Origin: Gilvibacter sp.
GTDB taxonomy: Bacteria > Bacteroidota > Bacteroidia > Flavobacteriales > Flavobacteriaceae
Length of the DNA: 64,000 bases
Assembly (NCBI RefSeq): GCF_013214815.1
Contig: NZ_JABSPU010000008.1
Coordinates: forward strand, 1-64,000
Direction: 5' to 3'
Below the pieces are notes generated by a model. The model was given only the letters and a program-made list of their open reading frames with translations. It did not search any database and was not told the origin of the DNA. Shown piece by piece: positions 26,789-34,163 of this stretch. Numbering within the stretch: the first letter of the stretch is position 1; the number at the start of each line of letters is the position of its first letter. The position numbers and the translations under genes are program-made.

Positions 26789-27781
26789 ATGGCTAAAATA
26801 GGAGACATAGATGTAGGCGAGTTCCCTTTATTACTCGCACCGATGGAAGATGTAAGTGATCCGCCGTTCCGCGCCCTGTGCAAGGAACAAGGCGCAGACG
26901 TGGTGTACACGGAGTTTATTTCCTCAGAAGGACTCATCCGCGATGCCGCTAAGAGTGTGATCAAATTGGATATCTACGAAAAGGAACGCCCTGTAGGGAT
27001 TCAGATCTTTGGAGCCAATATGGACTCCATGTTGCAGTCTGTGGATATCGTTACTGCTTCCAAGCCAGATATTATTGACATCAATTTTGGGTGTCCGGTA
27101 AAGAAGGTGGTCTCAAAAGGTGCTGGTGCTGGGATCTTGAAAGACATTGACCTGATGGTGAAACTCACCAAGGCCATGGTAGAGCGCACGCACTTGCCTG
27201 TAACGGTAAAGACCCGCTTGGGTTGGGATCACGACAGCATTAAGATCGTTGAGGTTGCAGAGCGACTGCAAGATGTAGGCTGTAAGGCCATTTCGATTCA
27301 CGGCAGAACGCGAGCTCAGATGTATAAGGGTAATGCCGACTGGCGCCCTATCGCAGAGGTAAAGAATAACCCGCGCATGCACATTCCTGTTTTTGGAAAT
27401 GGAGATGTGAACTCTCCCGAACGTGCCGTGGAGATGCGTGATGACTACGGATTAGACGGCGCTATGATTGGACGTGCAAGTATTGGATATCCTTGGTTCT
27501 TTAGGGAAGTGAAGCATTACTTTGAAACGGGTGAACACCTTGCTCCCCCAACACTACAAGAGCGTGTAGAGGCTGCAAAACGTCACTTACAAATGTCCAT
27601 TGACTGGAAGGGTGAAAAGCTTGGAGTTTTTGAAACCCGCCGTCATTATACCAATTACTTTAAAGGGATTCCTCATTTTAAAGAGTACCGCACCAAAATG
27701 GTGACCAGCGATCATTCTGCTGATGTCTTTGCAACTTTTGATGAGGTTTTAGAACGTTTTGCTGATTTCCAGTTTGCCTAG
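26789..27781 (+). CDS. dusB: tRNA-dihydrouridine synthase B
   Basis: 330-residue FMN enzyme that reduces uridines in the tRNA D-loop with NADPH. Seen: 'LLLAPMEDVSDPPFRALC' (FMN-binding start of the barrel), the catalytic cysteine in 'NFGCPVKKV' (C102), 'VKTRLGWDHDS', the phosphate loop 'ISIHGRTRAQMYKG', and 'FGNGDV'. I start it at the ATG at 26789. The upstream in-frame TTG at 26780 lies inside the -7 box. That gives a leader of only a few bases. It converges with the permease gene by a four-base stop overlap. Confidence 0.95.
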   Translation: MAKIGDIDVGEFPLLLAPMEDVSDPPFRALCKEQGADVVYTEFISSEGLIRDAAKSVIKLDIYEKERPVGIQIFGANMDSMLQSVDIVTASKPDIIDINFGCPVKKVVSKGAGAGILKDIDLMVKLTKAMVERTHLPVTVKTRLGWDHDSIKIVEVAERLQDVGCKAISIHGRTRAQMYKGNADWRPIAEVKNNPRMHIPVFGNGDVNSPERAVEMRDDYGLDGAMIGRASIGYPWFFREVKHYFETGEHLAPPTLQERVEAAKRHLQMSIDWKGEKLGVFETRRHYTNYFKGIPHFKEYRTKMVTSDHSADVFATFDEVLERFADFQFA

Positions 27782-28983
27782 ATTTTAGACAACATCTTTT
27801 CATTTACGTTTCTGGAGGCAATATTTGCTGCGATAACACCTAGCACTAACATGGTGGCTAAAACTACCACCGCGTTTAGGACTGTGGGCTTTACAGGATA
27901 AGCGAGTGTGGCCGTTATGGCAACCCAGCCAAATTGCAACTGACACCATACAATTATAAAGCCTAACGCAAGCCCAATTACACCACTTACGGCAGTTAGC
28001 AGTATGCCTTGATAATAGAAGATCTTCCTGATCTCAGATCCTAATAGCCCTAGATTTTGCAGGGTCTTTAAGTTCCCTTTCTTGTCCAGGATCATCATAA
28101 TGATGGCTCCAATCACGTTAAATAAGGCAATGATCAATACTAGGGTGAAAATCAAATAGACTGCAACATTCTCTGTGTTGAGCATTTTGTAAAGTGCATC
28201 GTTTTGTTGCAGGCGTGTTTTGATGTCTACCGGATTACCAAAATGCTGCGCTAAGGCTATTTTAACCGCTTCTGGATCGGCACCAGGATCTAGTTTGATC
28301 TCAAAGCCAGAAACTGTATTTTCATCATAATCCAATAGCCTTCTGGCTAAATTGATGTCTGCAAAGATATAGGTGTCATCTACGTCTTCATTCACATTGT
28401 AGACTCCGGTGACCACTACGCGTTCTTTCCTAAAAGCTTGTTGCGGATCTAAAATTTGACCCGTTCCGGGCTTAGGCGCATAGATCTCCAAAAGTTCACT
28501 GTAGTCATAGGTTCCCAGAGATAATTTTACAGAAGTTGTAAGCCCAATAACGGCTTCATTCTCACCGCTACGAAACCAATCATTGATAAAAAGCATGCTG
28601 TCTACAGGTACAACGGCTTCAAAGCGATCATCCACACCTTTTATAGTAGCAATATGATTCTTGCCTTTAAAGTTGAGATAAACGCGCTCTTCCACTATTT
28701 GCGTCAAGGCCAGGACGCCATCGGTCTGTAAGATGGCTTGTCTCAAGTTACCATCCGTTCGGATCGTTTTACCTGTCTGCGGATAAACCTTTAGATCAGC
28801 ATCAAATACGTTGGTGAAACTCAGAGAAAAATCACGTAAACCAGCAAAGCCAGATAGCACAATATAAAGAGCTGCAGTTGCAACAATAACTCCCACAGCG
28901 GCAATCCGCGTGATCTTGTTAATGGCGTTGTTGTTGCTTTTGCTCCAGAGGTAACGCCTTGCAATGTAGAAGGGCGTGTTCAA
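27778..28983 (-). CDS. ABC transporter permease of the LolE/FtsX type
   Basis: A membrane protein of about 401 residues with one N-terminal helix ('ITRIAAVGVIVATAALYIVL'), a periplasmic MacB-like domain (about 60-250) and three C-terminal helices of the FtsX fold. The architecture is that of the lipoprotein-releasing LolC/LolE permeases. The beginning 'NTPFYIARRYLWSKSNNNAI' matches what I recall of Bacteroidota LolE-like proteins, so I take the TTG at 28983, one base after the rbfA stop. The frame extends upstream but there it only reads through rbfA in another frame. No ATPase gene is adjacent, so the LolD partner must be elsewhere. Confidence 0.85.
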   Translation of the reverse strand: MNTPFYIARRYLWSKSNNNAINKITRIAAVGVIVATAALYIVLSGFAGLRDFSLSFTNVFDADLKVYPQTGKTIRTDGNLRQAILQTDGVLALTQIVEERVYLNFKGKNHIATIKGVDDRFEAVVPVDSMLFINDWFRSGENEAVIGLTTSVKLSLGTYDYSELLEIYAPKPGTGQILDPQQAFRKERVVVTGVYNVNEDVDDTYIFADINLARRLLDYDENTVSGFEIKLDPGADPEAVKIALAQHFGNPVDIKTRLQQNDALYKMLNTENVAVYLIFTLVLIIALFNVIGAIIMMILDKKGNLKTLQNLGLLGSEIRKIFYYQGILLTAVSGVIGLALGFIIVWCQLQFGWVAITATLAYPVKPTVLNAVVVLATMLVLGVIAANIASRNVNEKMLSKI

Positions 28984-28984
28984 C

Positions 28985-29380
28985 TCAGGATTTTTTTCTT
29001 CTCCCCAGCAGGTCCGGATTTTTAACAGGGTCGTGTTCCCCTTCAAGGGCTTTGTCTATAGATTCAATATACTCTAGTGAATCGTCCAGATAAAAGATCA
29101 GATCGGGCATTTTTCGCAATTGGTCTCGGGTAAGTTGTGCCAACTGATGTTTGATGTTTGGAGCCACGGTTTTGATCTCTTCCATCATGCCCTTAGCATG
29201 TTGGGCCGGAAAAATGCTCAGATAAACCTTGGCAATAGACAGATCAACAGTTACATTCACTTTAGTAACAGATACTACTAATTGTGTTTGACCCGCCTCA
29301 CGTAACATCTTTTGGATCAAGTTCGCGATATCGCTTTGCAGGATTCCTGCTATTTTTTTCTGCCGATTGCTTTCGTTCAT
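28985..29380 (-). CDS. rbfA: Ribosome-binding factor A
   Basis: 131-residue KH-type protein that binds the 30S subunit during late 16S 5'-end maturation and cold adaptation. Typical features are 'RQKKIAGILQSDIANLIQKM' at the N-terminus, 'VSVTKVNVTVDLSIAKVYLS' (type II KH strand with the AxG-like kink) and 'LRKMPDLIFYLDDSLEY', the conserved R-x-x-P-x-L-x-F. A -7 box (29385-29392) leaves only four bases before the ATG, so the mRNA is likely leaderless. It is followed at one base by the permease gene. Confidence 0.94.
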   Translation of the reverse strand: MNESNRQKKIAGILQSDIANLIQKMLREAGQTQLVVSVTKVNVTVDLSIAKVYLSIFPAQHAKGMMEEIKTVAPNIKHQLAQLTRDQLRKMPDLIFYLDDSLEYIESIDKALEGEHDPVKNPDLLGRRKKS

Positions 29381-29384
29381 ACTG

Positions 29385-29392
29385 CAAAAGTA
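29385..29392 (-). promoter_or_regulatory. Promoter -7 element of rbfA (TACTTTTG)
   Basis: Minus-strand TACTTTTG is an exact TAnnTTTG match ending four bases before the rbfA ATG. A 17-bp element, also found before mce, sits immediately upstream and would cover the -33 position. Confidence 0.55.
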
Positions 29393-29396
29393 GCTT

Positions 29397-29560
29397 ATGA
29401 GTTTGTTTATACCCCTTTCATGAGCTAAAAAATTGCCTTTTTTCGGATTCTCTTTGCCTTTTTATCGTTCCGTAGCGCTGCTATGCAACTCAAAAAAGCC
29501 TTCTATAATCCTAAAAAATTCTAATTTTCGCTTAAATTCAAAAGGTATAAACAAGCTCAT
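29397..29560. repeat. 17-bp inverted repeat pair between rbfA and mce
   Basis: ATGAGTTTGTTTATACC (29397-29413) and GGTATAAACAAGCTCAT (29544-29560) are reverse complements with one mismatch, 130 bp apart. Each lies next to the start of one of the divergent genes in the same relative orientation. They could be paired operator sites or the ends of a small degenerate element. The stretch between them contains no gene and two near-copies of TTGCCTTTTT. Confidence 0.5.
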
Positions 29561-29577
29561 TTTTTAATTTAAAGTAA

Positions 29578-29979
29578 ATGACAAAAATTGAACACATAGG
29601 AATTGCTGTGAAGGATCTGGAATCTGCAAACAAAGTGTATGCCGCACTTTTGGGTAAACCTCATTATAAAGTAGAATCAGTAGAGTCAGAAGGGGTGGAC
29701 ACCTCATTTTTTCAGTGTGGAGCGTCCAAAATCGAGCTTTTGGCCGCCACCAATTCTGAAAGCCCGATTGCTAAGTTTATTGAGAAAAGGGGAGAAGGGA
29801 TCCATCACATCGCTTTTGCTGTAGATGACATAGAAGCGGAGATCGATCGGCTTAAAAAAGAAGGCTTCCGCGTTTTGAATGAAACCCCTAAGCAAGGGGC
29901 TGACAACAAAATCATTGCGTTTTTACATCCAAAATCCAGTAATGGCGTTCTGGTAGAGTTGTGTCAGGAGAGAAATTGA
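29578..29979 (+). CDS. mce: Methylmalonyl-CoA epimerase
   Basis: 133 residues of the vicinal-oxygen-chelate fold, interconverting (R)- and (S)-methylmalonyl-CoA in propionate metabolism. Start 'KIEHIGIAVKDLESANKVYA' supplies the first metal histidine, 'FFQCGASKIELLAATN' the strand with Glu, 'EGIHHIAFAVDDIEAEI' the second histidine, and 'GVLVELCQE' the final Glu ligand. This pattern separates it from glyoxalase I and other VOC enzymes. Methylmalonyl-CoA mutase genes are not in the window. Confidence 0.92.
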   Translation: MTKIEHIGIAVKDLESANKVYAALLGKPHYKVESVESEGVDTSFFQCGASKIELLAATNSESPIAKFIEKRGEGIHHIAFAVDDIEAEIDRLKKEGFRVLNETPKQGADNKIIAFLHPKSSNGVLVELCQERN

Positions 29980-30011
29980 ATTAAATAGTTTGCGGATCAA
30001 GGAACTAATTT

Positions 30012-30019
30012 TACATTTG
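30012..30019 (+). promoter_or_regulatory. Promoter -7 element of the CAT tRNA gene (TACATTTG)
   Basis: TACATTTG with a TTTG at 29989-29992 19 bp upstream gives a complete Bacteroidota-type promoter, ending 12 bp before the tRNA. The same octamer precedes tRNA-Cys. Confidence 0.7.
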
Positions 30020-30031
30020 CACACTAATTCA

Positions 30032-30105
30032 GGACCCATAGCTCAGCTGGTTAGAGCACCTGACTCATAATCAGGGGGTCGAAGGTTCGAGCCCTTCTGG
30101 GTCCA
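30032..30105 (+). tRNA. tRNA with CAT anticodon (elongator Met, or Ile2 after lysidine modification)
   Basis: A 74-nt cloverleaf. Acceptor arms GGACCCA (30032-30038) and TGGGTCC (30098-30104) pair, with discriminator A at 30105. The anticodon stem CCTGA/TCAGG encloses loop CTCATAA with CAT at 30066-30068. It is not the initiator, because three G-C pairs do not close the anticodon loop. Met-elongator and Ile2 cannot be separated safely by eye. CCA is not encoded. Confidence 0.93.
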
Positions 30106-30193
30106 CTAGATTGTAAAATAACTGTTACTAATTCGCTTGGAAAGAAGCTTTTCCTTTGCGATTTTAAAAAAATTAGTACATTAGAACCCGATT

Positions 30194-30391
30194 ATGCGAC
30201 CCCAAATCGTAAAAATAACAGTCTTAGGACTGTGTTTGCTGTTGCCCCAAACAATAGCTGCCCAGAGTCCACCACCGCCTACGGGCCCCCCGCCACCGGG
30301 GCTTCCCATAGATGCATCAAGTTTTGTATTGCTTATTTTCGGAGTCGCGCTAGGCATCTTTATTGCCTACAGAAGAAAACGTCTTAGCTAG
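30194..30391 (+). CDS. Small proline-rich exported protein with sorting-signal-like tail
   Basis: 65 residues in three parts: a Sec signal (VKITVLGLCLLLPQTIAAQ), a run of about fifteen residues made of Pro, Gly and Thr, and a tail of a P-I-D motif followed by a hydrophobic helix (FVLLIFGVALGIFIAY) and a basic end RRKRLS. The order 'short motif, helix, arginines' is the layout of C-terminal protein-sorting signals. I recall flavobacterial proteins of this size labelled PID-CTERM, but I could not verify the match. Almost nothing remains after removal of signal and tail, which is odd for a cargo. Its last 8 bases overlap the 3' end of the convergent ribE. Confidence 0.6.
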   Translation: MRPQIVKITVLGLCLLLPQTIAAQSPPPPTGPPPPGLPIDASSFVLLIFGVALGIFIAYRRKRLS

Positions 30392-30974
30392 ATTGTCTTA
30401 GCAATTTCTGAACGTATTTTCCCACAACATCAAATTCTAAATTGACCGTATCGCCTGCTTTTAGCGCGTGGAAATTTGTGTGCTCATGCGTGTAGGGAAT
30501 GATTGCCACACTAAATTCGGTATCCGTACTGTCAACTACAGTAAGACTTACACCATTTACAGTAATTGACCCTTTTTCTATCGTTAGGTTTCCTGGAATC
30601 AGATCATGTCTGAATCTATAGGTCCAAGAGCCGTCCAAAGTTTCTGATGCTATGCAGGTCGCTGTTTGATCTACATGACCTTGAACAATGTGACCGTCCA
30701 AACGCGCGCCCATTTTCATGGCGCGTTCTAAATTTACACCACTACCCACAGCCAATTCTCCAAGATTGGATTTTTGAAGAGTTTCATCAATAGCTGTTAC
30801 TGTGTATTGATTGCCATCAATGGCAACGACCGTAAGGCAAACACCGTTATGCGCCACACTTTGATCGATCTGCAACTCTGGTGTCATTTGTGCTTGCATG
30901 CTGATGTGGATATTTCCGCCTTCGCGCTCAATTTTTACTACTTCTGCTACTTCTTCAATGATCCCTGTAAACAT
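30384..30974 (-). CDS. ribE: Riboflavin synthase, alpha chain
   Basis: 196 residues. The enzyme dismutates two 6,7-dimethyl-8-ribityllumazines into riboflavin and a pyrimidine. Both lumazine-binding barrels are visible: 'MFTGIIEEVAEVVKIE' with 'VAHNGVCLTVVAIDG' in the first, and 'HIVQGHVDQTATCIAS' with 'GSITVNGVSLTVVDS' in the second. I start it at the ATG at 30974 because the MFTGIIEE start is invariant. A longer frame adds ten unrelated residues. A -7 box sits 28 bases upstream. No FMN riboswitch is apparent. Confidence 0.95.
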   Translation of the reverse strand: MFTGIIEEVAEVVKIEREGGNIHISMQAQMTPELQIDQSVAHNGVCLTVVAIDGNQYTVTAIDETLQKSNLGELAVGSGVNLERAMKMGARLDGHIVQGHVDQTATCIASETLDGSWTYRFRHDLIPGNLTIEKGSITVNGVSLTVVDSTDTEFSVAIIPYTHEHTNFHALKAGDTVNLEFDVVGKYVQKLLRQSS

Positions 30975-31001
30975 CTTAATATTGTTGTTAACTTTGTAGT
31001 A

Positions 31002-31009
31002 CAAAAATA
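31002..31009 (-). promoter_or_regulatory. Promoter -7 element of ribE (TATTTTTG)
   Basis: Minus-strand TATTTTTG matches TAnnTTTG, 27 bases ahead of the ribE ATG at 30974. It also lies upstream of the alternative in-frame ATG only marginally (31004 falls inside it), which supports the shorter start. Confidence 0.5.
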
Positions 31010-31065
31010 CGAATAATCGCCCAGCTTTTATTGCAGAACTAAAGGCGGTTTAAGACCCTTAGGCT

Positions 31066-32127
31066 TTGAGTAAAAAAGAACAGATCACAGTAGGAATTTC
31101 CATAGGAGATCTCAACGGAATTGGCGGAGAGATCATACTTAAAACCTTTTTGGATTCCCGCATGTTGGAGTTCTGCACTCCCGTGATCTTTGCTTCAGTA
31201 AAGCTGATGTCCTTTTACAAAAAGCATTTTGGTTTGCAGATGAATCTGCACGGCATTCACAGGTTGGATCAGATTGCTCATAAGAAGATCAACGTCTTTA
31301 ATGTTTGGAAAGAAGGGGTGAATGTCCAATTTGGAGAAGAGCACCCAGAAGCAGGAGCTTATGCCATCAAGAGTTTTAAATCTGCAGTAAGAGCACTTAA
31401 AGAAGACAAGATTGACGTTTTGGTCACTGCGCCTATCCACAAGCACAACATTCAAGCAGAAGATTTTAAATTTCCTGGCCATACAGATTATCTCAACCAG
31501 GAACTGGAAGGCAATAGCATGATGTTTATGATCAGTGAATCTTTGCGTGTTGGCCTTTTGACCGATCACTTACCGGTCAAAGACGTTTCCGAAGCCATTA
31601 CTCCAGAGCTCATTGAGACAAAAATTAAAACAGTGACCCAAACCTTAAAACAGGACTTTGGGATCATTACACCAAAAGTGGCCGTTTTGGGGATCAACCC
31701 ACACACTGGGGATAACGGAGTTATTGGGAAGGAAGACGATGAGGTGGTTCGACCAACTTTGGCCAAACTCAATGAAGAGGGTACCTTGGTATACGGCCCG
31801 TATGCAGCAGACAGCTTCTTTGGGACCAAAAATCATTTGAACTTTGACGCCATCATTGCCGCCTATCACGACCAAGGCTTGGTGCCTTTCAAAACACTTT
31901 CCTTTGGACAGGGGGTGAACTATACGGCGGGGCTTCATAAAATTCGCACCTCACCAGACCACGGAACTGCTTATGATAAGGCCGGAAAAGGTGAGGCCGA
32001 TAACAGCTCTTTTAAAGAAGCTGTGTTTAGTGCTATTCAGATCTATAAGACCCGACAAGAATATTTAGACTTGAGCGCTAATCCTTTGCAGAAAAGAGCC
32101 CGTAAAGTCTTGGCAAAAAAGCGCTAA
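31066..32127 (+). CDS. pdxA: 4-hydroxythreonine-4-phosphate dehydrogenase
   Basis: 353-residue NAD-dependent enzyme of pyridoxal 5'-phosphate synthesis. Seen: 'GISIGDLNGIGGEIILK' (normally GDPxGIGPE, so the proline positions are changed to L and G), the metal-ligand 'FPGHTDYL', 'LGINPHTGDNG', 'AAYHDQGLVPFKTL' and 'RTSPDHGTAYDKAGKG'. The frame opens with TTG at 31066, and no ATG precedes the conserved start. It is divergent from ribE and 78 bp upstream of the DUF177-rpmF-fabH run. Confidence 0.93.
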   Translation: MSKKEQITVGISIGDLNGIGGEIILKTFLDSRMLEFCTPVIFASVKLMSFYKKHFGLQMNLHGIHRLDQIAHKKINVFNVWKEGVNVQFGEEHPEAGAYAIKSFKSAVRALKEDKIDVLVTAPIHKHNIQAEDFKFPGHTDYLNQELEGNSMMFMISESLRVGLLTDHLPVKDVSEAITPELIETKIKTVTQTLKQDFGIITPKVAVLGINPHTGDNGVIGKEDDEVVRPTLAKLNEEGTLVYGPYAADSFFGTKNHLNFDAIIAAYHDQGLVPFKTLSFGQGVNYTAGLHKIRTSPDHGTAYDKAGKGEADNSSFKEAVFSAIQIYKTRQEYLDLSANPLQKRARKVLAKKR

Positions 32128-32156
32128 GGCTTCGTAGTCCGTTTTAATTTATTTTT

Positions 32157-32164
32157 TATCTTTG
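32157..32164 (+). promoter_or_regulatory. Promoter -7 element of the DUF177-rpmF-fabH-acc run (TATCTTTG)
   Basis: TATCTTTG matches TAnnTTTG exactly. It lies 41 bp before the proposed DUF177 start, leaving a short leader. Confidence 0.55.
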
Positions 32165-32205
32165 CAGCCGTCTTTGATAGAGACGGGATCGTAAACGAGT
32201 TGATT

Positions 32206-32745
32206 GTGAAGGAATTGAAAGCATATACTATCCCGTTTGTGGGCCTTAAAATAGGCGCCCATCAGTTTGACTATCAGATAGACAACGCGTTCTTTGAGCA
32301 CTTTCAGTATGATGAGTTTCACAAGGCCGATGTAAAAGTTGACCTAGAACTGGAAAAGAAAAGCACCCTTTTGGACCTGCATTTTCAGTTTGACGGAACC
32401 GTCAACATCAATTGTGACTTGACCAATGAGCCCTATGATCAGCCTATTTCTGGCAATTTTGATCTGGTAGTTAAGTTTGGACAAGACTACAATGATGAAG
32501 AAGAAGATCTTTTGATTTTGCCGCACGGCAGTTATGAGGTTGAAATAGCACAATATATATATGAGAGTCTTGTGCTAGCTGTTCCAGCAAAAAGGGTTCA
32601 CCCTGGAGTTGCGGACGGGACCTTAAAATCAGAAGCTTTAGAGAAGTTAGAAGAACTTAGCCTGAATAATCAGGCAGAACAAACTGACGATGATCAAACT
32701 GATCCGCGTTGGGACGATTTAAAGAAATTATTAACGGATAAATAA
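32206..32745 (+). CDS. YceD/DUF177 family protein
   Basis: About 179 residues. YceD proteins are linked to 23S rRNA processing and are almost always encoded just before rpmF, as here (7-bp gap). It starts 'KELKAYTIPFVGLKIGAHQF' and carries the family segment 'INCDLTNEPYDQPI' with one of the usual two cysteines (the C-x-R-C form of proteobacteria is not seen). Late in the protein is 'VHPGVADGTLKSEALEKLEE', followed by an acidic tail and 'DPRWDDLKKLL', a typical terminal motif. I prefer the GTG at 32206. A TTG at 32200 would add two residues. Confidence 0.87.
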   Translation: MKELKAYTIPFVGLKIGAHQFDYQIDNAFFEHFQYDEFHKADVKVDLELEKKSTLLDLHFQFDGTVNINCDLTNEPYDQPISGNFDLVVKFGQDYNDEEEDLLILPHGSYEVEIAQYIYESLVLAVPAKRVHPGVADGTLKSEALEKLEELSLNNQAEQTDDDQTDPRWDDLKKLLTDK

Positions 32746-32752
32746 ATAAGTA

Positions 32753-32950
32753 ATGGCACATCCTAAGAGAAAGATCTCTAAAACCAGAAGAGACAAGCGC
32801 AGAACGCACTATAAAGCTACTGCACCTCAATTGGCCACTGATCCTACTACAGGTGAGACGCACTTATATCACAGAGCGCACTGGCACGAAGGAAAGCTAT
32901 ACTACCGTGGACAGGTTCTTATTGACGATACCGAGTCTGCAGAAGCATAG
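32753..32950 (+). CDS. rpmF: 50S ribosomal protein L32
   Basis: 65 residues. The N-terminus '[19 protein letters not shown]' is the conserved basic extension of L32 that reaches into the large subunit. '[19 protein letters not shown]' follows. The zinc-binding C-x-x-C ribbon of many L32 proteins is absent, and here histidines and tyrosines take its place, so this is a C-minus form. A strong hairpin (32974-33007) follows and probably limits read-through into fabH. Confidence 0.96.
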   Translation: MAHPKRKISKTRRDKRRTHYKATAPQLATDPTTGETHLYHRAHWHEGKLYYRGQVLIDDTESAEA

Positions 32951-32973
32951 TAGTACCTGTTTTGTAAAATATT

Positions 32974-33013
32974 ACTCTCGCGGTCAAAGTTTTTGATTCG
33001 CGAGAGTTTTTTA
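32974..33013 (+). terminator. Hairpin terminator or attenuator between rpmF and fabH
   Basis: ACTCTCGCG (32974-32982) pairs with CGCGAGAGT (32999-33007) around a 16-base loop and is followed by six T residues. As the downstream genes belong to the same conserved cluster, partial termination is likely. Confidence 0.8.
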
Positions 33014-33132
33014 TTACAAGAAGCCAAAAATGTCATAAATGAGCCAATTTTGGCTTGTTTTTGTCTAAAAATCGTTATTTTCACTTCCTTTTAAGGCAAT
33101 AATGCCTTTTTTTGTGTACTGAATTCTGTAAA

Positions 33133-34128
33133 ATGAGTAAGATCACAGCAGCTATTACCGCTGTCGGGGGCTACCTGCCAGATTACGTACTGACCAACCA
33201 GATTCTGGAAACTATGGTTGATACGAACGACGAATGGATTACCACCCGTACCGGAATCAAAGAACGCCGCCTATTAAAGGACAGCAACAAGGGAACTTCT
33301 TATATGGCTATCAAAGCCGCACAGGATGTCCTTGAGAAAAGCGGCACCGACCCAAAAGATATTGACATGGTCATTATGGCCACAGCGACTCCGGATATGC
33401 CGGTAGCAGCAACAGGCGTTTACGTAGCCTCTCAGATAGGAGCCGTAAACGCTTTTTCATATGATTTAGTTGCGGCTTGCTCAAGTTTCCTTTACGGGAT
33501 GTCTACGGCAGCTCGCTATATCGAATCTGGTCGTTATAAAAAAGTACTGCTCATAGGGGCAGACAAGATGTCTTCAATCATTGATTATGAAGATCGTGCC
33601 ACCTGTATCATCTTTGGTGATGGCGGTGGCGCTGTGCTTTTTGAGCCTAATGAAGAAGGCTACGGCTTGCAAGATGAGGTCCTGAGAAGCGACGGTATTG
33701 GCCGTGAGCATTTGAAGATCGACGCTGGCGGATCAATCCTTCCGGCATCTCATGAAACTGTAGATGCCAAAAAGCACTATGTGTTCCAAGATGGAAAAAC
33801 CGTGTTCAAATTTGCCGTATCCAATATGGCAGATGGAGCTGCGAAGATCTTAGAACGCAATGACCTGACGGGCGATGATGTTGCCTGGTTGGTTCCGCAT
33901 CAGGCCAACAAACGCATCATTGACGCAACAGCCCGCCGTATGGGCTTGGATGACAACAAGGTGATGATGAACATTGAGCGTTACGGGAACACCACTTCGG
34001 CGACCTTACCGCTTTGTCTATACGATTACGAAAAACAGCTTAAAAAAGGAGACAAATTGATCTTTGCTTCTTTTGGAGGCGGATTTACCTGGGGATCTAT
34101 TTACTTAACCTGGGCATACGATTCATAA
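33133..34128 (+). CDS. fabH: Beta-ketoacyl-ACP synthase III
   Basis: 331-residue condensing enzyme that starts fatty-acid synthesis by joining acyl-CoA and malonyl-ACP. The Cys-His-Asn triad is C116 ('DLVAACSSFLYG'), H256 ('WLVPHQANKRI') and N286 ('RYGNTTSATLPL'). The glycine-rich end 'FASFGGGFTWGS' is standard. I start it at the ATG at 33133. An upstream TTG at 33112 would add seven residues not found in the family. It is 35 bp before accB. Confidence 0.96.
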   Translation: MSKITAAITAVGGYLPDYVLTNQILETMVDTNDEWITTRTGIKERRLLKDSNKGTSYMAIKAAQDVLEKSGTDPKDIDMVIMATATPDMPVAATGVYVASQIGAVNAFSYDLVAACSSFLYGMSTAARYIESGRYKKVLLIGADKMSSIIDYEDRATCIIFGDGGGAVLFEPNEEGYGLQDEVLRSDGIGREHLKIDAGGSILPASHETVDAKKHYVFQDGKTVFKFAVSNMADGAAKILERNDLTGDDVAWLVPHQANKRIIDATARRMGLDDNKVMMNIERYGNTTSATLPLCLYDYEKQLKKGDKLIFASFGGGFTWGSIYLTWAYDS

Positions 34129-34163
34129 AAACCACAACCTAATAAACTAAAAAACAAAATCCG

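Noticed and set aside
27778-29046. Longer permease start at 29046
   Set aside because: The extra N-terminal residues come from reading the rbfA gene in another frame. The TTG at 28983 gives the conserved beginning.
30975-31065. FMN riboswitch before ribE
   Set aside because: The leader between the -7 box and the ATG is under 30 bases and lacks the conserved FMN aptamer segments.
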